A stretch of DNA of 64,000 bases, from positions 15,704,001 to 15,768,000 of the forward strand of contig OZ020317.1 of assembly GCA_963971305.1 (NCBI GenBank), given 5' to 3'. Below are positions 13,501-28,500 of the stretch, one piece after another; the first letter of the stretch is position 1; every line of letters starts with the position of its first letter. Below the pieces are notes generated by a model. The model saw only the letters and a list, made by a program, of their open reading frames with translations. It was not told the DNA's origin and searched no databases. Both the position numbers and the translations under genes were made by a program. The DNA is from Arcuatula senhousia (Eukaryota; Mollusca; Bivalvia; Mytilida; Mytilidae).

Positions 13501-16500
13501 ATCCAGTAGAAGCCGAGAAATCTGTTACGAAAAATTTCACATTCCAATTTTTTTCCCCCTAAAAAAGTCTAAGTCGGCTTGGAAAACAGGAAGTATATGA
13601 TGGACTGACCTGGAAAGGGTAGGCATAGTATAACTCATCATGCTGAAGCTGTGTACCAAATTTGAAACCAATCCATCCAGTAGAAGCAGAGAAATTGAAC
13701 TGGAAGGACAGATGGACGGACGGACGGACAAGGTGATTGCAATATAGCCCCCTCTCTTAAGAGTGGGGGTATAAAATACATCCAAAAGATCCAAAACACA
13801 TGCTGCTCAACCTTGCAAAATGGAAAAGTAATTTTAACCTGAAGATAAACCTGATTTGGCAAGAACAAACGAGCAGACAGATACACTATATATACCCTTC
13901 TCATTGTAAAGGTGAAGCACAAGCACAAGACATCACAATACTAAGTACCTACCTTCAGTATAATTGGCTGCTACTGTAAGAGTTCTGGCATGACATAACA
14001 TACTACTTCTTGTTATGGTGACACCCATAGTACTACCATCTTTACCCTGGGTATACTGAAAAAAAAACTAAAATTATTATTTTCAAGTTTTCTTAAACAT
14101 ATAAATTCAATTAACTTTTGTAATGTAAAACATAAGTATAAGTAAAATTGATCAAAGACAAAAAGGGCCAAATTTCATTAATATGGAGCGACTCAAATGG
14201 GACTCTATGCTAAAGCTACTTTCCATTTATAAAGAGGTTTTGATCAGTAGTATATGGATAAATTTACCCACTTGACATTCACTATTCTATGACCTGGATT
14301 TTCACCTAAATACAACTTTAATAATCTATATCATACCTCTACATAAGCTGGAATATCTTCTGAAGCTTTAGGTGGGGGCTGCCAGTCTTTATGTGATTTG
14401 TTTAAAGTGTCTGTTATAAACCAATGAAGTTTGGGCCAACCTGAAATAAAATCATCATTATAACATAGAAGTTACAGTGTGAAAAGGGCAAATGAAAATG
14501 CACAACCTCCTGTAATACATGCTATTGTTAAGTATTAAATTACATATTTTAATAGCGCGTTTTGGCATGTCATATATATCACTGATGCAAAAATTACAAC
14601 AATGAAATCACTCTCTTTTACATCCATCTACATCTATATACATACCTTTGTAAGAAGCCACCTCTCCATTTGCTGACTTGGCCAATCCTTTATAACAAGC
14701 TTCTGAGGTAAGACCCCATTTGACATTTAAACTCCCCAACATAAAGCCTATACCCTCACTGCCAGCATCCTTAAAAGTAAAAAATATAAAATATTCTAAA
14801 TCTTATTACAGCATTCTAAAAAGAAAACAAACTTTGTTACTTCAGAAAAATATTACCTACCATCCCTAATTGAGCTTAAAATTTATGCATTTTAAAGAAA
14901 ATTCAGTTTTAAGAATATTTTCATGCATCAACTTTTACATAACATTTAACTAAGGGCGGTTCCATTTAAATTGATGTGGGGGAGGGGGATGCACTTTGTT
15001 CAAGACCCCCTCACCTATATAAAAAATCATTACACATCCATAAAAAAAAATGCATTTTAACTCCCACCAACAGAAAAATAAAAAAACTGCATCCCCCTGT
15101 CCCGTTCTTGTTGGTGTTAACTGGTTTTGTCTCTGCCCTTTCGGACTTTTGACATTCGAATACCCCATTGGTACCTCTGCTTTTTCCAAGTCAATTTTAA
15201 TGGAACGGCCCTATTTTTACTGGAAACTGATCATTGGCATTTTGTGTTGCCACAACAAGAACTTCTAACCCTTGATAATCATCTGAGTTAACTATTTTGT
15301 TTTTGTGTGACTTCACTTTCATTGCATTTGCAAGTGATCTGGTTTTGTCTGTTTTGTTTGTTGTTCAAAAGACACATCTTTCTTGCCATTAGTTTTAAAC
15401 TAAAGCCCACGCTCCGGGTGCACTAAACTTTAAAAAATACATAAGTCTTAGAATATTCTCAACTCATTGTGATGTCATCAAATTATAACGTTTTGATTGA
15501 AGTTACCATGCAAAATAAGAATATTCTCAGACTTCAGTATTTTTTAGGTTTTGTGGCGCCCAGGCCAAGTGTCATAAAAGTGACAAAAGTGTTAAGCCCT
15601 CCTTAAAAAACTACCAGATAGAAAATCGTGAAAAAACTTTTTTCTACAAGTGTCTAGTATAGCTAAAAGCCATAACAAATTGCAAAATATAATTGTTCAT
15701 AAAAAAAAACTTCAGTCAAAGTAATGGCAAACTCAAGATGAATGCATGTATGAGTTTTTAAATCAATGTTCAACTGACATTGTGCTTAAAATTCTGTCAA
15801 AGTAAAAAATGGCTGGATTTCGTTAAACAGGAAGTAAGTGAGCAACAGACATGAAATCAAATCACATGTTATGGGACCACACCATGATGCTGTATGCCAA
15901 ATATCAAAAAGCTGTGATTAGTAGTTGCTGAGAAAACTTACAAAAATTTCTTCCCGGCCAGCACCCCCCTTCCCCATCTGACATATACCATTCTAAAACC
16001 CAGATATTTCACTCTGTGAAATCTCGCCAAAAATAAATTGAAACTGGTCTTTATTTCAAAACAAATATGTTTTATTCAAGATATTGAATTAATTTCTGAC
16101 CATTTTTAAATCTGTATATGTAGTGAAATGAGAATAAGTTTTGTATTGGTTAAATAAGACAAAAACTTAGAACCCCAGGATTCAGATAAGCTAATTGTAT
16201 AACCTAACTTACAGACCACTAGTAATGAGTTAGGTGGGGTAAATAAAACCAAACAAAATAGTTGCATACCTATTATTACCATAGTTGCAGTCATCAATTA
16301 AAGATACATGTCGCCTGTATTTTAAAGTCAGTCAACAGATTGTCCATGACATTTTTTTAGATATCTTAGAACCTTGGGATAAAGCTTTTAGCAAAATATT
16401 AAAATACATTGCACTACCTTTTTGTCACTATATTTGAATAGAAATGTTGGAAATACTGCAAATAATAATGAGATATGATGGATAGCGACCCTTATATGTA

Positions 16501-19500
16501 CCAAGGCAACATAACAAACTTCAACAGAACATGACGATGGACAAATCTTAACTAAACCTATTTCCATGAATGAATGATTTGAAAATAAATATAAAATGAT
16601 ACATATGCAATATTTTTACAGAATGTTTTGAGCTATATTTTTCATTACTGTTAATTGTTATTGGAAATCTACATTTAGGGACCAGGATTTAATTTTTTTA
16701 TCAAACATTTTTCTTCAACTGTTTTTTCCTTAAATTAACAATATTTTTATCATGTGTAATGTTGAGTTTTCAATGTACACTACACTATATACATCACATG
16801 TTTAGACAAGTTGGAACTTTTTTAAGATACAAGAATTAACATTTTTGTAACTGCTTTAACTATATTAATACAAATTCTGTGCTTAAAACAATTAGCTTCA
16901 AAATTATATGTATGTAACACTGAAGCCAAAATTCAGAATTAAATATGAATGACTGTTACACAGAGGAATGATTTCTAAGAAAATTCATGAAGTTTGATGA
17001 GAGGTAAGAAAATATGTGCAAAACCCCACACAATTAAAAACACTTCTTACCCATATATCATAATGTGTAGAGTTCTGAGACTAAAAAAAGGTTTACAATA
17101 TTGTCAATTTCAAATACTAGCGTGTGTAAAAATTTGTCCAATAATGCATATTTTTTTATTAAGACAGTTTATAAAATTCAGAATGAAATTTGAAGAGCTG
17201 GAGATCTGAATGAGTAGATTTATGTGTGTACATGCTACATTTCAGGTTCTTTTAAGTCTTCAAGAATTTTTTTTCTTGGTTTCAAATTAACATAGGATAT
17301 GAGTTATTGACTGATAGTTTTTAAAATAAATTCCCTAATATTTTCCACCTGACAGGTAAAAAAACAAGAGGCTCCCAGGAGCCTGAATCGCTCACCTGGT
17401 CTTGATGTTGACCCTATACTTTTGTAGAGCTAAATGAGCTGAACATTTAAGCAAGCAACAGCTAATCTCTATCTGCAATAGTTTTCATTCTGTAGGCCAA
17501 AAACATGAAAAATCACTTTTTTCAGGGGCTGTAACCCCTATAAGGGGTCATCTGACAACTTCGACCCTGTGGAGAATTTTGTAGAGCTAAATGAGCTGAA
17601 CATTTAAGCAAGCAACAGCTAATCTCTATCTGCAATAGTTTTCATTCTGTAGGCCAAAAACATGAAAAATGGCTATTTTTCAGGGGCTGTAACCCCTATA
17701 AGGGGTCATCTGACAACTTCGACCCTATGAAGAATTTTGTAGAGCTAAATGGGCTGAACATTTAAGCAAGCAACAGCTAATCTCTATCTGCAATAGTTTT
17801 CATTCTGTAGGACAAAAACATGAAAAATCGCTATTTTTCAAGGGCCGTAACCCCTATAAGGGGTCATCTGACAACTTCGACCCTATGGAGAATTTTGTAA
17901 AGCTAAATGAGCTGAACATTTAAGGAAGCAACAACTTATCTCTATCTGCAATAGTTTTCATTCTGTAGGCCAAAAACATGAAAAATCGCTATTTTTCAGG
18001 GGTCGTAACCCCTATAAGGAGTCATCTAACAACTTCGACCCTATGGAGAATTTTGTAGAGCTAAATGAGCTGAAGATTTAAGCAAGCAAAAGCTAATCTC
18101 TATCTGCAATAGTTTTCATTCTGTAGGACAAAAACATGAAAAATCGCTATTTTTCAGGGGCCGTAACCCCTATAAGGGGTCATCTGACAACTTCGGCCCT
18201 ATGGAGAATTTTGTAGAGCTCAATGAGCTGAACATTTAAGCAAGCAACAGCTAATCTTTATGTGCAATAGTTTTCATTCTGTAGGCCAAAAACATGAAAA
18301 AATGGCTATTTTTCACCTTTAAGGGGCCGTAACCCCTATAAGGGGTCATCTGACAACTTCGACCCTATGGAGACTTTTGTAGAGTTAAATGAGCTGAACA
18401 TTTAAGCAAGCAACAGCTAATCTCTATCTGCAATAGTTTTCATTCTGTAGGCCAAAAACATGAAAAAATGCTATTTTTCACCTTTAAAGGGCCGTAACCC
18501 CTATAAGGGGTCATCTGACAACTTTGACCAAATGAAGACTTTTGTAGAGATTTTGATGCTGAATCAGTAGCGTGGCCTCAGATTTCCTCTATCTCTTATA
18601 CTTTTTGATTTATAAGCCAAAAACAGTAGTCTGACCCCCCTAGTCTATTTTTAGTAACGGCGGCCATGTTTTTTATCGGATCAAAAATCAAAACACAAGT
18701 TTGGTGCAGGACACCCTAAGGATCATTCATACCAAGTTTCATTAAATTCTGTTTGGTAGTTTCAGAGGAGAAGATTTTTGAAAAATTGTTAACAGACGAT
18801 GACGACGACGACGACGACGACAGACGACGACGACAGACGACGACGGACGCCAAGTGATGGTAATAGCTCACATGGACCTTCGGTCCAGGTGAGCTAAAAA
18901 TTGGTAACAAAAAAAAGAGTTAATTTATAAAATTTTGTTGAACCAGTCATTAGACCATTCATTTTAAGCTCTAGCTAAAACACTGATAAACTGTCTATTG
19001 ATTGAACAATACTCTAATAAACATGTACATACTCTCCTTGAGGATGGCACCTCAACAGGAACAGGAACAACTCCAGCAAGCAGACAACCATAAAATGCAC
19101 AACTAAACGATATAGGATCATTGTTGGGGTAAACTAATGCCACCTAAAAGTAAAAGGCACAACTAAACGATATAGGATCATTGTTTGGGTAAACTAACAC
19201 CACCTAAAAGTAAACAGCACAATAACATAATAACAATTAAATAATGGAATTATAGATTCAAAAACTTTAAGTAAAAAGCTAACAAATTTTTTTTTTTTAA
19301 ATCTGTCGAAGTCAAAAATGGCCAGAATTCGTTTAACAGGAAATAGCTGAGCGACCGACCTGAAATCGTATCCCACTTAAGTGAACCCCACCCTGATGCT
19401 GTATACCAAATATCAAGTGGCTGTGATTAGTAGTTGCTGAGAAAACTGTTCCGAAAATTTCTTCCCAGGCCAGCCAAAAATTGTTTTTTTCTATGGTAGA

Positions 19501-22500
19501 TTTTCAAATTGCAGCCAGTTTTATGTAGGTTGTGTGTTGTACACTTATTCCACATCTCATTATCTTCTACTGAAATAAGAAAATGCAAATATTTAAAACA
19601 TGTTTTTATAATGTAAAATTACACAACATTATAATGCATACTGGAAGAGACATGACACACATTAGTTCTATAGAAATGTTATTTTGTTAAGTTCTGTACT
19701 CTAACACAATTTCAATACTAATAATTACCTATTGCATCTTTTTGAATGATCTTTACCCATTTCATAGAAGAAATTTTTACCCTACCTACCAGCAACTAAA
19801 TAATATATCATTGAAAATCTGTCATAGTCAAAAATGGCTGGATTTCATTAAACAGGAAGTAAGTAAGCGTTAGACCTGAAATCATGATGCTGTATCCCAA
19901 ATATCAAGTGAAGTGGCTGTGATTAGTAGTTGCTGAGAAAACTGTTTCACAAATTTCTTACCTGCCTGCCAGGTACCCGCCGCCCAACATTCACCATTTT
20001 ATAACCCAGATTATTCACTCTGTGAAATCTGGCCAAAATTCATAGCATCAATAATAACATATGTATTAAGGCTAAACTGACAAAATTTATGAGGTATACT
20101 TATGTTGAATTGAAAGCCATATATTAATGTCAAGTTCATGACCTATGGAATACATTTTTCACTTGTTGCACCCTCCACCCCCAACATACAGCCATGGTAA
20201 ACAAAAACATGCCGAAAGACATGATGCTCAACTTCAACAAGTTAGACCTGATATGGGACAAACCTAATCACTTAATGTTGGGCATAGAAAGAGCTAGAAA
20301 TCCTACCCTATCTCCAGGTTTAATTCCACCATCTCCAGATTTCTGACCAGTTTTATTTAATAAGTGATAGGCTATCTTCTGTGTTCTGTTGAGTAATTTA
20401 CCTGTGAAAGTAAAAAAAAATATTGAATGCTGACCCAGAATTAAATGTAAGGGAGTATGGGAAAATGTAACAGGTATGTAATAATAATCAGGAACTGCTT
20501 ATCCTTCATGGGAATTTGTATTGCTGATTACAATTTAGTTGATGTATGCATTTTTTGTATGATTGGACATTTTTTCATAACTTTTTATACCAATATTTTT
20601 ATCTAGAGCCACTTGCAAGATAGCAGCAGTATTAAAGTACAAGCAGCTAATTGGTTTCCATTGCTGATTTGAAAGTTATCCTTTTATGGGTGTTGTTATT
20701 ATGTTCATTTACTCTTCATATCATTATGATTATAAATAACATACTAACAATAGACTAATATATAAATTTTCAATTTTTTTATCTAACAGTTGCCAATATC
20801 ACTCTGTGCATTCACTATTCATGTCATCTCATCTCATAATACCATACTAACCATATGTTAAAGATATTGAAGGTTTTCCATTTTGATCTAAAACTGTAAC
20901 AGCACTGGCTTTATATGTAGAGGAACCGTATCGATGCAAGGCAGCTTCTAAATTCCTAGGTAAGCCTGATGGGGTCTGAAAATGAAACAATATTTTCATA
21001 ATATTCTTGAAATATTTTGTACATGAAATTTGCATGTACAGAGAAAAATTTTACAATAAGACTTTAAGCACTGTATAATCAAACAGAATTGTGAATTGTC
21101 AAATCTGTCAAAATTCAGCTCATGAATAAGTGTGACAATGCCAGCAGCAAAAATAATAGTAACACTGCTAACACAACCACATGAAAGTAAGATGTGGTCT
21201 GTCACATCATGTTTCTTCATCCACACTATATAAACGGATGGCACTATAACAAGCAGGAATTTGCCTATCCTTCCAGAGCACTTGAGTTAACTCTAATTTT
21301 GACTTGAGTTTGTATTGTTGATGTAGTTTAGTTGTTGTTGGTGCTGTCTATGACGTGCCATTTGTTTTTGTGTTATGTTTTCTGTCCATTTATGTCTAGT
21401 ATCTTTGACATGACCTCTTAAGAGTATCTTTTGAGCACCATTGATACTTCTTAAATAAATCTGTCAAAGTCAAATATGGCTGTTTAACAACAAGAAGGTG
21501 GGTGACAGATCTGAAATCAAATCCTACATTATCATGGGACTCCATATTGATGCTGTATACCAAATATCAAGTGGCTGTGATTAGTAGTTGCAGAAAAAAC
21601 TATTAGAAAAATTTCGTCCCCCTTTCTGCCTCCTGACATTCACAATTTAAGTGCAGTTCTCTGTAAGAATCAGGCAAAATTTAAAAACTTTGAATCATGA
21701 TTTTAAAAACACACGGTTTTGACAATAAATTGTCATTCAAAATAGCCTTCTAATGAAGAAACAAACATAAGTTGTTGTCTCGAGTGTCAGAGGATGGAGA
21801 AAAATGTCTGTTAAAATGATAGGAATTTAGTGTGACTTGACAGAGTTATCTCCCTTAGATTCAAATTCTATATGCATTTCAACCAAAATATATCTCAAAT
21901 TACTGACTTTAAAAAAAAAGTGTCAATGCATTTTTTGTTACTTTTTAAGCATTTTGAACAGTATTTTGAAGTCAAACTCGTGTGTTTTTTTAATCATGAT
22001 TCACCCATTGCTTGATTCTTACAGAGAATGGTACTTTAAAATAACCTAGATTTTTCACTCTGTTAAGTTCGACCAAAAAATTCAGGAGACAAAAAAGTAT
22101 GTGTAGTACATATTAATGAGATTTTCATTGATTAATATAGATTATTTTGAACATTTATCATACATTTAGTTGTTCCCCAGCGACTGGTGTGAGTATATTT
22201 CCTTCAGGTTTTGGTGCATTGGGGTCAGGAACAGGAGCTGAAATAGGACAACCAAAGTTATAAACTGAATCAATCAGGCACTAAGGTTTCAATCTGAATA
22301 TTATTTGTTTCACAGACAGATTTAAAAACAATTAACGAACAGTATACTAAAAACATTAAGAGTTTTAACGGGAGTTCAAAAATCTTTTGTTTGATTACAA
22401 TCTCAAGTTTAAGGTTGCATGTTTGGTAAATTGTATTTAATTTTGTAATATAGATTCATTAACACACAATACTACCTGATACATCAAAACCAAGACCCAT

Positions 22501-25500
22501 CCATTCTCATTTGAATAGCAAAAAGAAAATGACATCAACACCTAATGTATGATTCAGTGGGTTCCAATGAATCATTTTCTTTTGGTATTGAGAACAGATG
22601 GATCATGACTGTATTCATTGGGTTTTGATGTATCAGGTAATACGATGTGATTAATTTTACCTATCTGTATTCCTTACTCTATCTCTCTGTAATTCAATCT
22701 TTTGAAAAGAAATTGGAAATATCACAAACCTTCTAAAGCTTCGTCATCCTCTACGAAATATTCTTTTAATGGTTTTCTTTTAGGTCTCTGAAAAAATAGC
22801 ATTTAATAACATCTTTTTTTCAATACAATTTGATACCAGATGAATATAAGAACTGAAAACCTGTCTGAAAATTTTAGTTTCAAATTTCAAAGGTTTTAAA
22901 GCAATTTATCCCATTGACATTTAAAAATATACTTTCAATATTATTAGCACAGAAGTCTTTGTAATTTATTGTACACATCTTGTATGAAAATCAGTTTTTA
23001 GAATTTTTTGTTCATTATTGAGAGTAATAAAAATATTTTTGCTGGCATTTTTTATTCTTAAAATGATTTGTCTAGAATTGCAAAAGTTTATACCTACTGT
23101 GGTTTCATAATTATTGGTGGGGTATCAATTTTTGTGGTTTTAGTGGCTGGCCAGGACCCATGAAATTCGTTTACCCACGAAAAGGTAATTCAACATTGAC
23201 CTGTATGCTGCAGACTTCAGAGAAAAGAATTTAAGAATCCACGAACTGGTCCATGAAAATTAGAACCCAAGAAAATAAATGAATCCACAGTACTTGAATC
23301 TGTATTGCTATTTGCAATTCAGTTGATTTGTACTGTGGTTTCATTAATATGGAGAAGGCATTGCCTAAATGCGAGCATAGCTAAAAGGAACTACGTTTTT
23401 TGTTCTAAATGTCGACATTCAGGTCATCGCTATCATTTAATTTCCAATATTTCCATTTGCATATTTTGGGGCGAGATGGTATGGGGCAATTAAGCTTCGA
23501 GACACGTTAGTTTCGTACGTGCATATAACAAAGATGAAACGTGCAGCTTATGTGTATTTAATATTTTAAGAATATTATTTTCTTGTAAAAAGCGCAATTT
23601 ATTATTTTTTAAGCAGTATTTCTTTTCTTATAAATTATTTTAACATTCACTCCGGCCCTGTAAAAATAATAACCCTTTCCGGACCATAAAAAATCTAACT
23701 CAGCATTAGCAAATTTCTCGCGGAAACAAATACCGTAGAGCTCTCCGCTCGAGCTGGCACAAAGTGCCCGCTTGCAAGCTATGCTCGCTATTATTTGTGG
23801 GGTATAAACTTCATGGTTTTCATGGCTGGCCAGGATCGACAAAATTTGTTAACCCACAAAAAGGTAATTCAACAATGACCTGCATGAAGCAGACTTCAGA
23901 GAAAAGAATTTAAGAATCCACAAACTGGTCCATGAAAATTAGAACCCAAGAAAATAAATGAATCCACAGTACTTGAATTTGTATTGCTAATTGCAATTCA
24001 GTTGATTTGTGTTTGTTTTTCCAAATGTTTCTTTTTCATGTTTGTGTGTGTTGTTTATCATGTCTACCGATTCCAAGACATATATTTTAATGCCCTATTA
24101 GCACTGCTTCATTCAGTTTACTTACTTTTAAGGTATTGAGCAATTGTTGAATTTTAGCAGAGACTTTTCCTTGATGTCTAGGACCTGTAAAATACAAGAA
24201 TGTAAGATCAAAGAAGTATTCTAATATGGACCACGCCCACAAACAAAGGAAACCATGACGACAAGCCTTGTGTAAATTTCCAATATAAACCAGGTCCACA
24301 TCAAAGTTACTTTAACGCTAAAATCAATGACGTCATAATATATTTTGTGCACAAAAACAACAAAAATGGCAGACATTTTGTCTTGCACTTAAGTCTACGG
24401 AAAACACAAAAATAGCATATTAGAATAGAAATAATCCATGGCCGCCCATGGTTTATTGTCGATTTTAACATGGATATCCATTGTTATTGTTTATTTAACC
24501 CTTCGCTCCGCTGCGCTACACTCAGGGTAAAATAATAACGAAAACAATGGCAACCCATTTTAAAATCTCCAGTTCAGATTTCCCCATAACATTACAATAG
24601 TCACAAATAAACATGCTGTCAGATAGTTTTTATGTACAAAAAAACTCTTTCAAAAACTCTTATATTTACATGCAGTGTTCTCCCCAGGCCCTTATAGCAT
24701 ATCGGGACCGAGACGCTATCGTAATTTGCCGAGATGCTATCAGTCTTTACCGAGACGCTATTTCAAATTGTTAAAAATACAAAGGTATTAAGTTGACATC
24801 CTTATGAAGCCACTGACTGATTGATGATCATTGAGTAATTGACACATTTACAACCCCAAGCCAGTTAACAAAGAAATCAATGATCATGGTTTTGTCAATT
24901 AATTAGGAAATATCGATCTTTGAATTGATTAGCCATGTAGATTGCAGGTGAAGTGAATTATTTCTATTGGACAACCAACCAGGACCAATAGGATTTGACC
25001 AAAACAAAAACAAACATATGCACACGTGCTTTTATTCAGGTGTGTTAATGTTATTACAACATGAGCCGTTGAATTCTAAATTAACAGTCATAACCCATAC
25101 CCAAAATAAAGAAAATGCTTTTACCTCAATGAAACATGATTAATTCCATTGTAACATTTGTTATTCCAAAATATTGATTTCTAGATATATTAAAACAGGA
25201 AGTCTAAAAATAGATTCCCAATTTCCCATTACCTTATCTAGCATTTTCTCCTTTTGGCAGGAGAACCATTGGCATCTATATGATTCTGTCAACTTAGTGA
25301 CTCTTAACCAGTGTGATTTGTAATTGGTAATTTATTTATGCCAAAAATAAAAGCTATATTTAATTATTTTTTATTGCTTCAAAACCAGGCAAATGGCTTT
25401 CAGGCCTGTCTTTTCCTCTTCCATCCTTGGTAACTGGATGCAGTTCACTGAGAGTTCAGATAACAAAAAAAAGACAAACTGATGTTTTAGCCATTGTTAA

Positions 25501-28500
25501 ATTGCTACAATCAGTTTTACTCCAACTCATTCTTAATATGGAACTATAGTATCCATAGCTTGATGGTAGACTTACATCAAATGGGGTGGGTGGGGGAGGG
25601 AAGAAGGGGGTATCATAAAACATGTATACATGATATGTGGTCAAGAACTAATCAAAAATTGATAGTGAAATGTCGATCGACATGATTTTTTTTCTTTCTG
25701 ACACCTGATATTGTTTACGCAAAATGTGATGCTATCCAAAATTTCTGGGGAGAACACTGACATGATTTGCATTCTTTTAGACTTTTCTAAAACCAAAAAT
25801 CTGTCAAAGTAACTAAGTCCCACTACATAGGACCCCACCCTGATGATGCATACCAAATTCAACACAGTTTTTTTTTTTAACTGTTGCCTTCAATGATATT
25901 TCACTGATTTTACATAAGACACAGTAAGAAAACAAAGTAACCTACCCTTATGGGTAAACCTACCATCATCTAAACCTGTTATGTTCCCTGTGCTTGTCAG
26001 TCGTACAGAAGACACATGTGATGAGGCATAAGGTCCTACACGATCAGCCTGTCGTGTGATCTTTGCATTGTTAGTTACATCTGGTGGTTGTGAAATTGGT
26101 TGTGCTGTAAAATATAGTTATAGTGAGAATCATGAAGGAGACAAAGATAGTTTTCATTGTAAATATGTGTACAGTTTACATAAAATTGATGTCTATAAAA
26201 TAATATGAAATAAAGCATGGCCATAAAAGCTAGCATAGATGTAATCCAACAACTAAATCAAATATGGATCAATGAAATGAAAGCTATGGACAATGTGCTA
26301 TTATATCCTGCCCTTTTTCTGTGCATGTGCAGATTTTTTTAAAACTTCCAAAATCTGAATGAGTAGTAGACTTCCTGTGTCAGCACAATCCTTAAAAATC
26401 AGTTTAAGTCAAAAATGGCCAGTTTTTTTATTATCAGGAAGTGGATTTAAGCAACAGACCTGAAACTGAATCCTACATTATGGGACCCCACCCTAATGCT
26501 GTATACATGTACCACATATCAAGTGGCTGTGATAAGTAGTTGCCAAGAAAACAATTATTAAAAATTTCTTTTCTGCCTGCTGCCCCATATCACCATTTTA
26601 TAACCTGGATTTTTCCCTCTGTGAAATCCGGCAAAAAATCGAATTATCTTATTTTGTTCAATGCACATAAATGAAGGAATGGTTAAACTTACAATGGCGG
26701 GAATGATGGACTTCAGAAATTGCTTGTCGAGACGTATTTCCAGGGACAAAAAACATGGCACTAGATGGTCTTTGGTCACGACCCTGGTGGTGAGGAGAAT
26801 GGTCGGAGTATGAAGACGAACTAGCACCACTGTCTCTTAATCTTCCCCCGCGTAAAAAGTCACGATTCTGCTCCTCTCCTAGCAAACTGTCGTCATCTGA
26901 AGAGGAATCTACAAAAGCAAAAACAAAATTCTTTTCAATTTCATTAATGAGGAATCTACAAAAGAAAATAGGGCCCTGGGTTGCTAAATAGTCTTTGGCA
27001 CTGGTTTAAATACCACATATTGATCATTAGCTGATAACCTCTCAAGTGGTGTTCAAGTCCCACTTTTAATTTACAAAAAAAAGGACTTTGCCACCTGATG
27101 TGATAAGATTTGTCAGTTACTTGCCCAAGATCAATGGTTTCCTCTGGGTACTCCAGTTTCCTCCAACATTTAAACTGACCACTCTACATGACCCAGGTGC
27201 ATCGAAAAGGGCGTTAACCCTTACACACAGAAAAAAAAGTTTTCCTTGTAATTTCAATCAGACTTATTCAAACAATGATGTAAATTAATGTCCTCATAGT
27301 GATCTTGTACTTTTGATAATACATGTATGAATGCCACTTAAAATGACAATAAGACAACCATTGTTTTTTTGTAAATAATAGAATGCTTAAGAAGTAAACT
27401 TCCTAAGTGTGTCAAGTGCTTGAATGCAGTCTTTTCCACACTTCAAAACTTGAAATTTCCCTCAAGTACTATGCATTGAATGAATTTCTTACAACATGTT
27501 CAAAATGACTAGAAAAGCAAATAAATAAAGTTTGCATATTTATGATATCATACACCATGTACACAGCACGCTTCACACCTTACACAAATTATCTCCCTCT
27601 GTCTGACATTATACATGTATAAATGTTCCCTTTCTATATATTTTACATTCATTTTCTTCAATAAAAAACAACAACTATGGTTTGATAATCTTAAATTTAG
27701 CAGTTAAAAATATCTTTAACAGGAACTAGATAAGTAATAGGCATAAACAAGGGTCTGGAAATTTGTTGAGGTGATTTCGGTCATTTTCGTCCGACTGTAT
27801 AGAATATATAAAAATATGAATGTTACAATTACCCCCCCCCCCCACTTTTTTTCTTGGCCTCCCTTGAAATCCACCTTTTAAATCCATAAAGGCAGTGTTT
27901 GTTTGTGTATTACATTCCGGATGTTGAATTCTATATCCAAACCAGGTTTTTATTTCAGGTAAACATGGTAAAGGTTCTTTGTAGTTAAACATTTCTAAAA
28001 TGTTTTTAATATAAACAAAACACGTTTCATGTAAAAAGTGAAAGTGAAAGTAAGACACCCGGATGTAGATAAATTGGGATCACTCGTTATGAATCTGTTT
28101 ACAAAATAAACATATCAAATGACAAAAGTGACTTTAAATATGAAATTTGTAACAATCATTGTTTGTATTAATATTAAAACAATCTGTACAGTGAATGAAT
28201 GTTTGCAAAATAAATATTTTCTCCGCACATGCGTTATCAAACACCATCTTTATCTAAAATGTAAACAATATTTGGTGTGCACATGTTTTGATAAATACTA
28301 GATTTAATGAGAAATTACTTCTAAATAAACAAAACCGGCTTCTCAGGACAGATTTGATAACATGAGTTGACTCATTTAATTTTAACCATAGGTAAATACA
28401 GTGTCCATGGTCAGACAGGTGTGACCAATTATCTAATTAGCGTAACCCTACGGCTATTCTCACCTGTTTGACACCTGCTGGAGGTGTTAATTATGAGATT

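Noticed and set aside
13131..13928. Several minus-strand frames with repeated WFQIWY-like words
   Set aside because: Repeating translations of the tandem DNA units at 13040-13778, not a protein repeat family.
23609..23842. 77-codon minus-strand frame
   Set aside because: It spans the junction between a nested insertion and the interrupted MITE. No similarity or gene structure.
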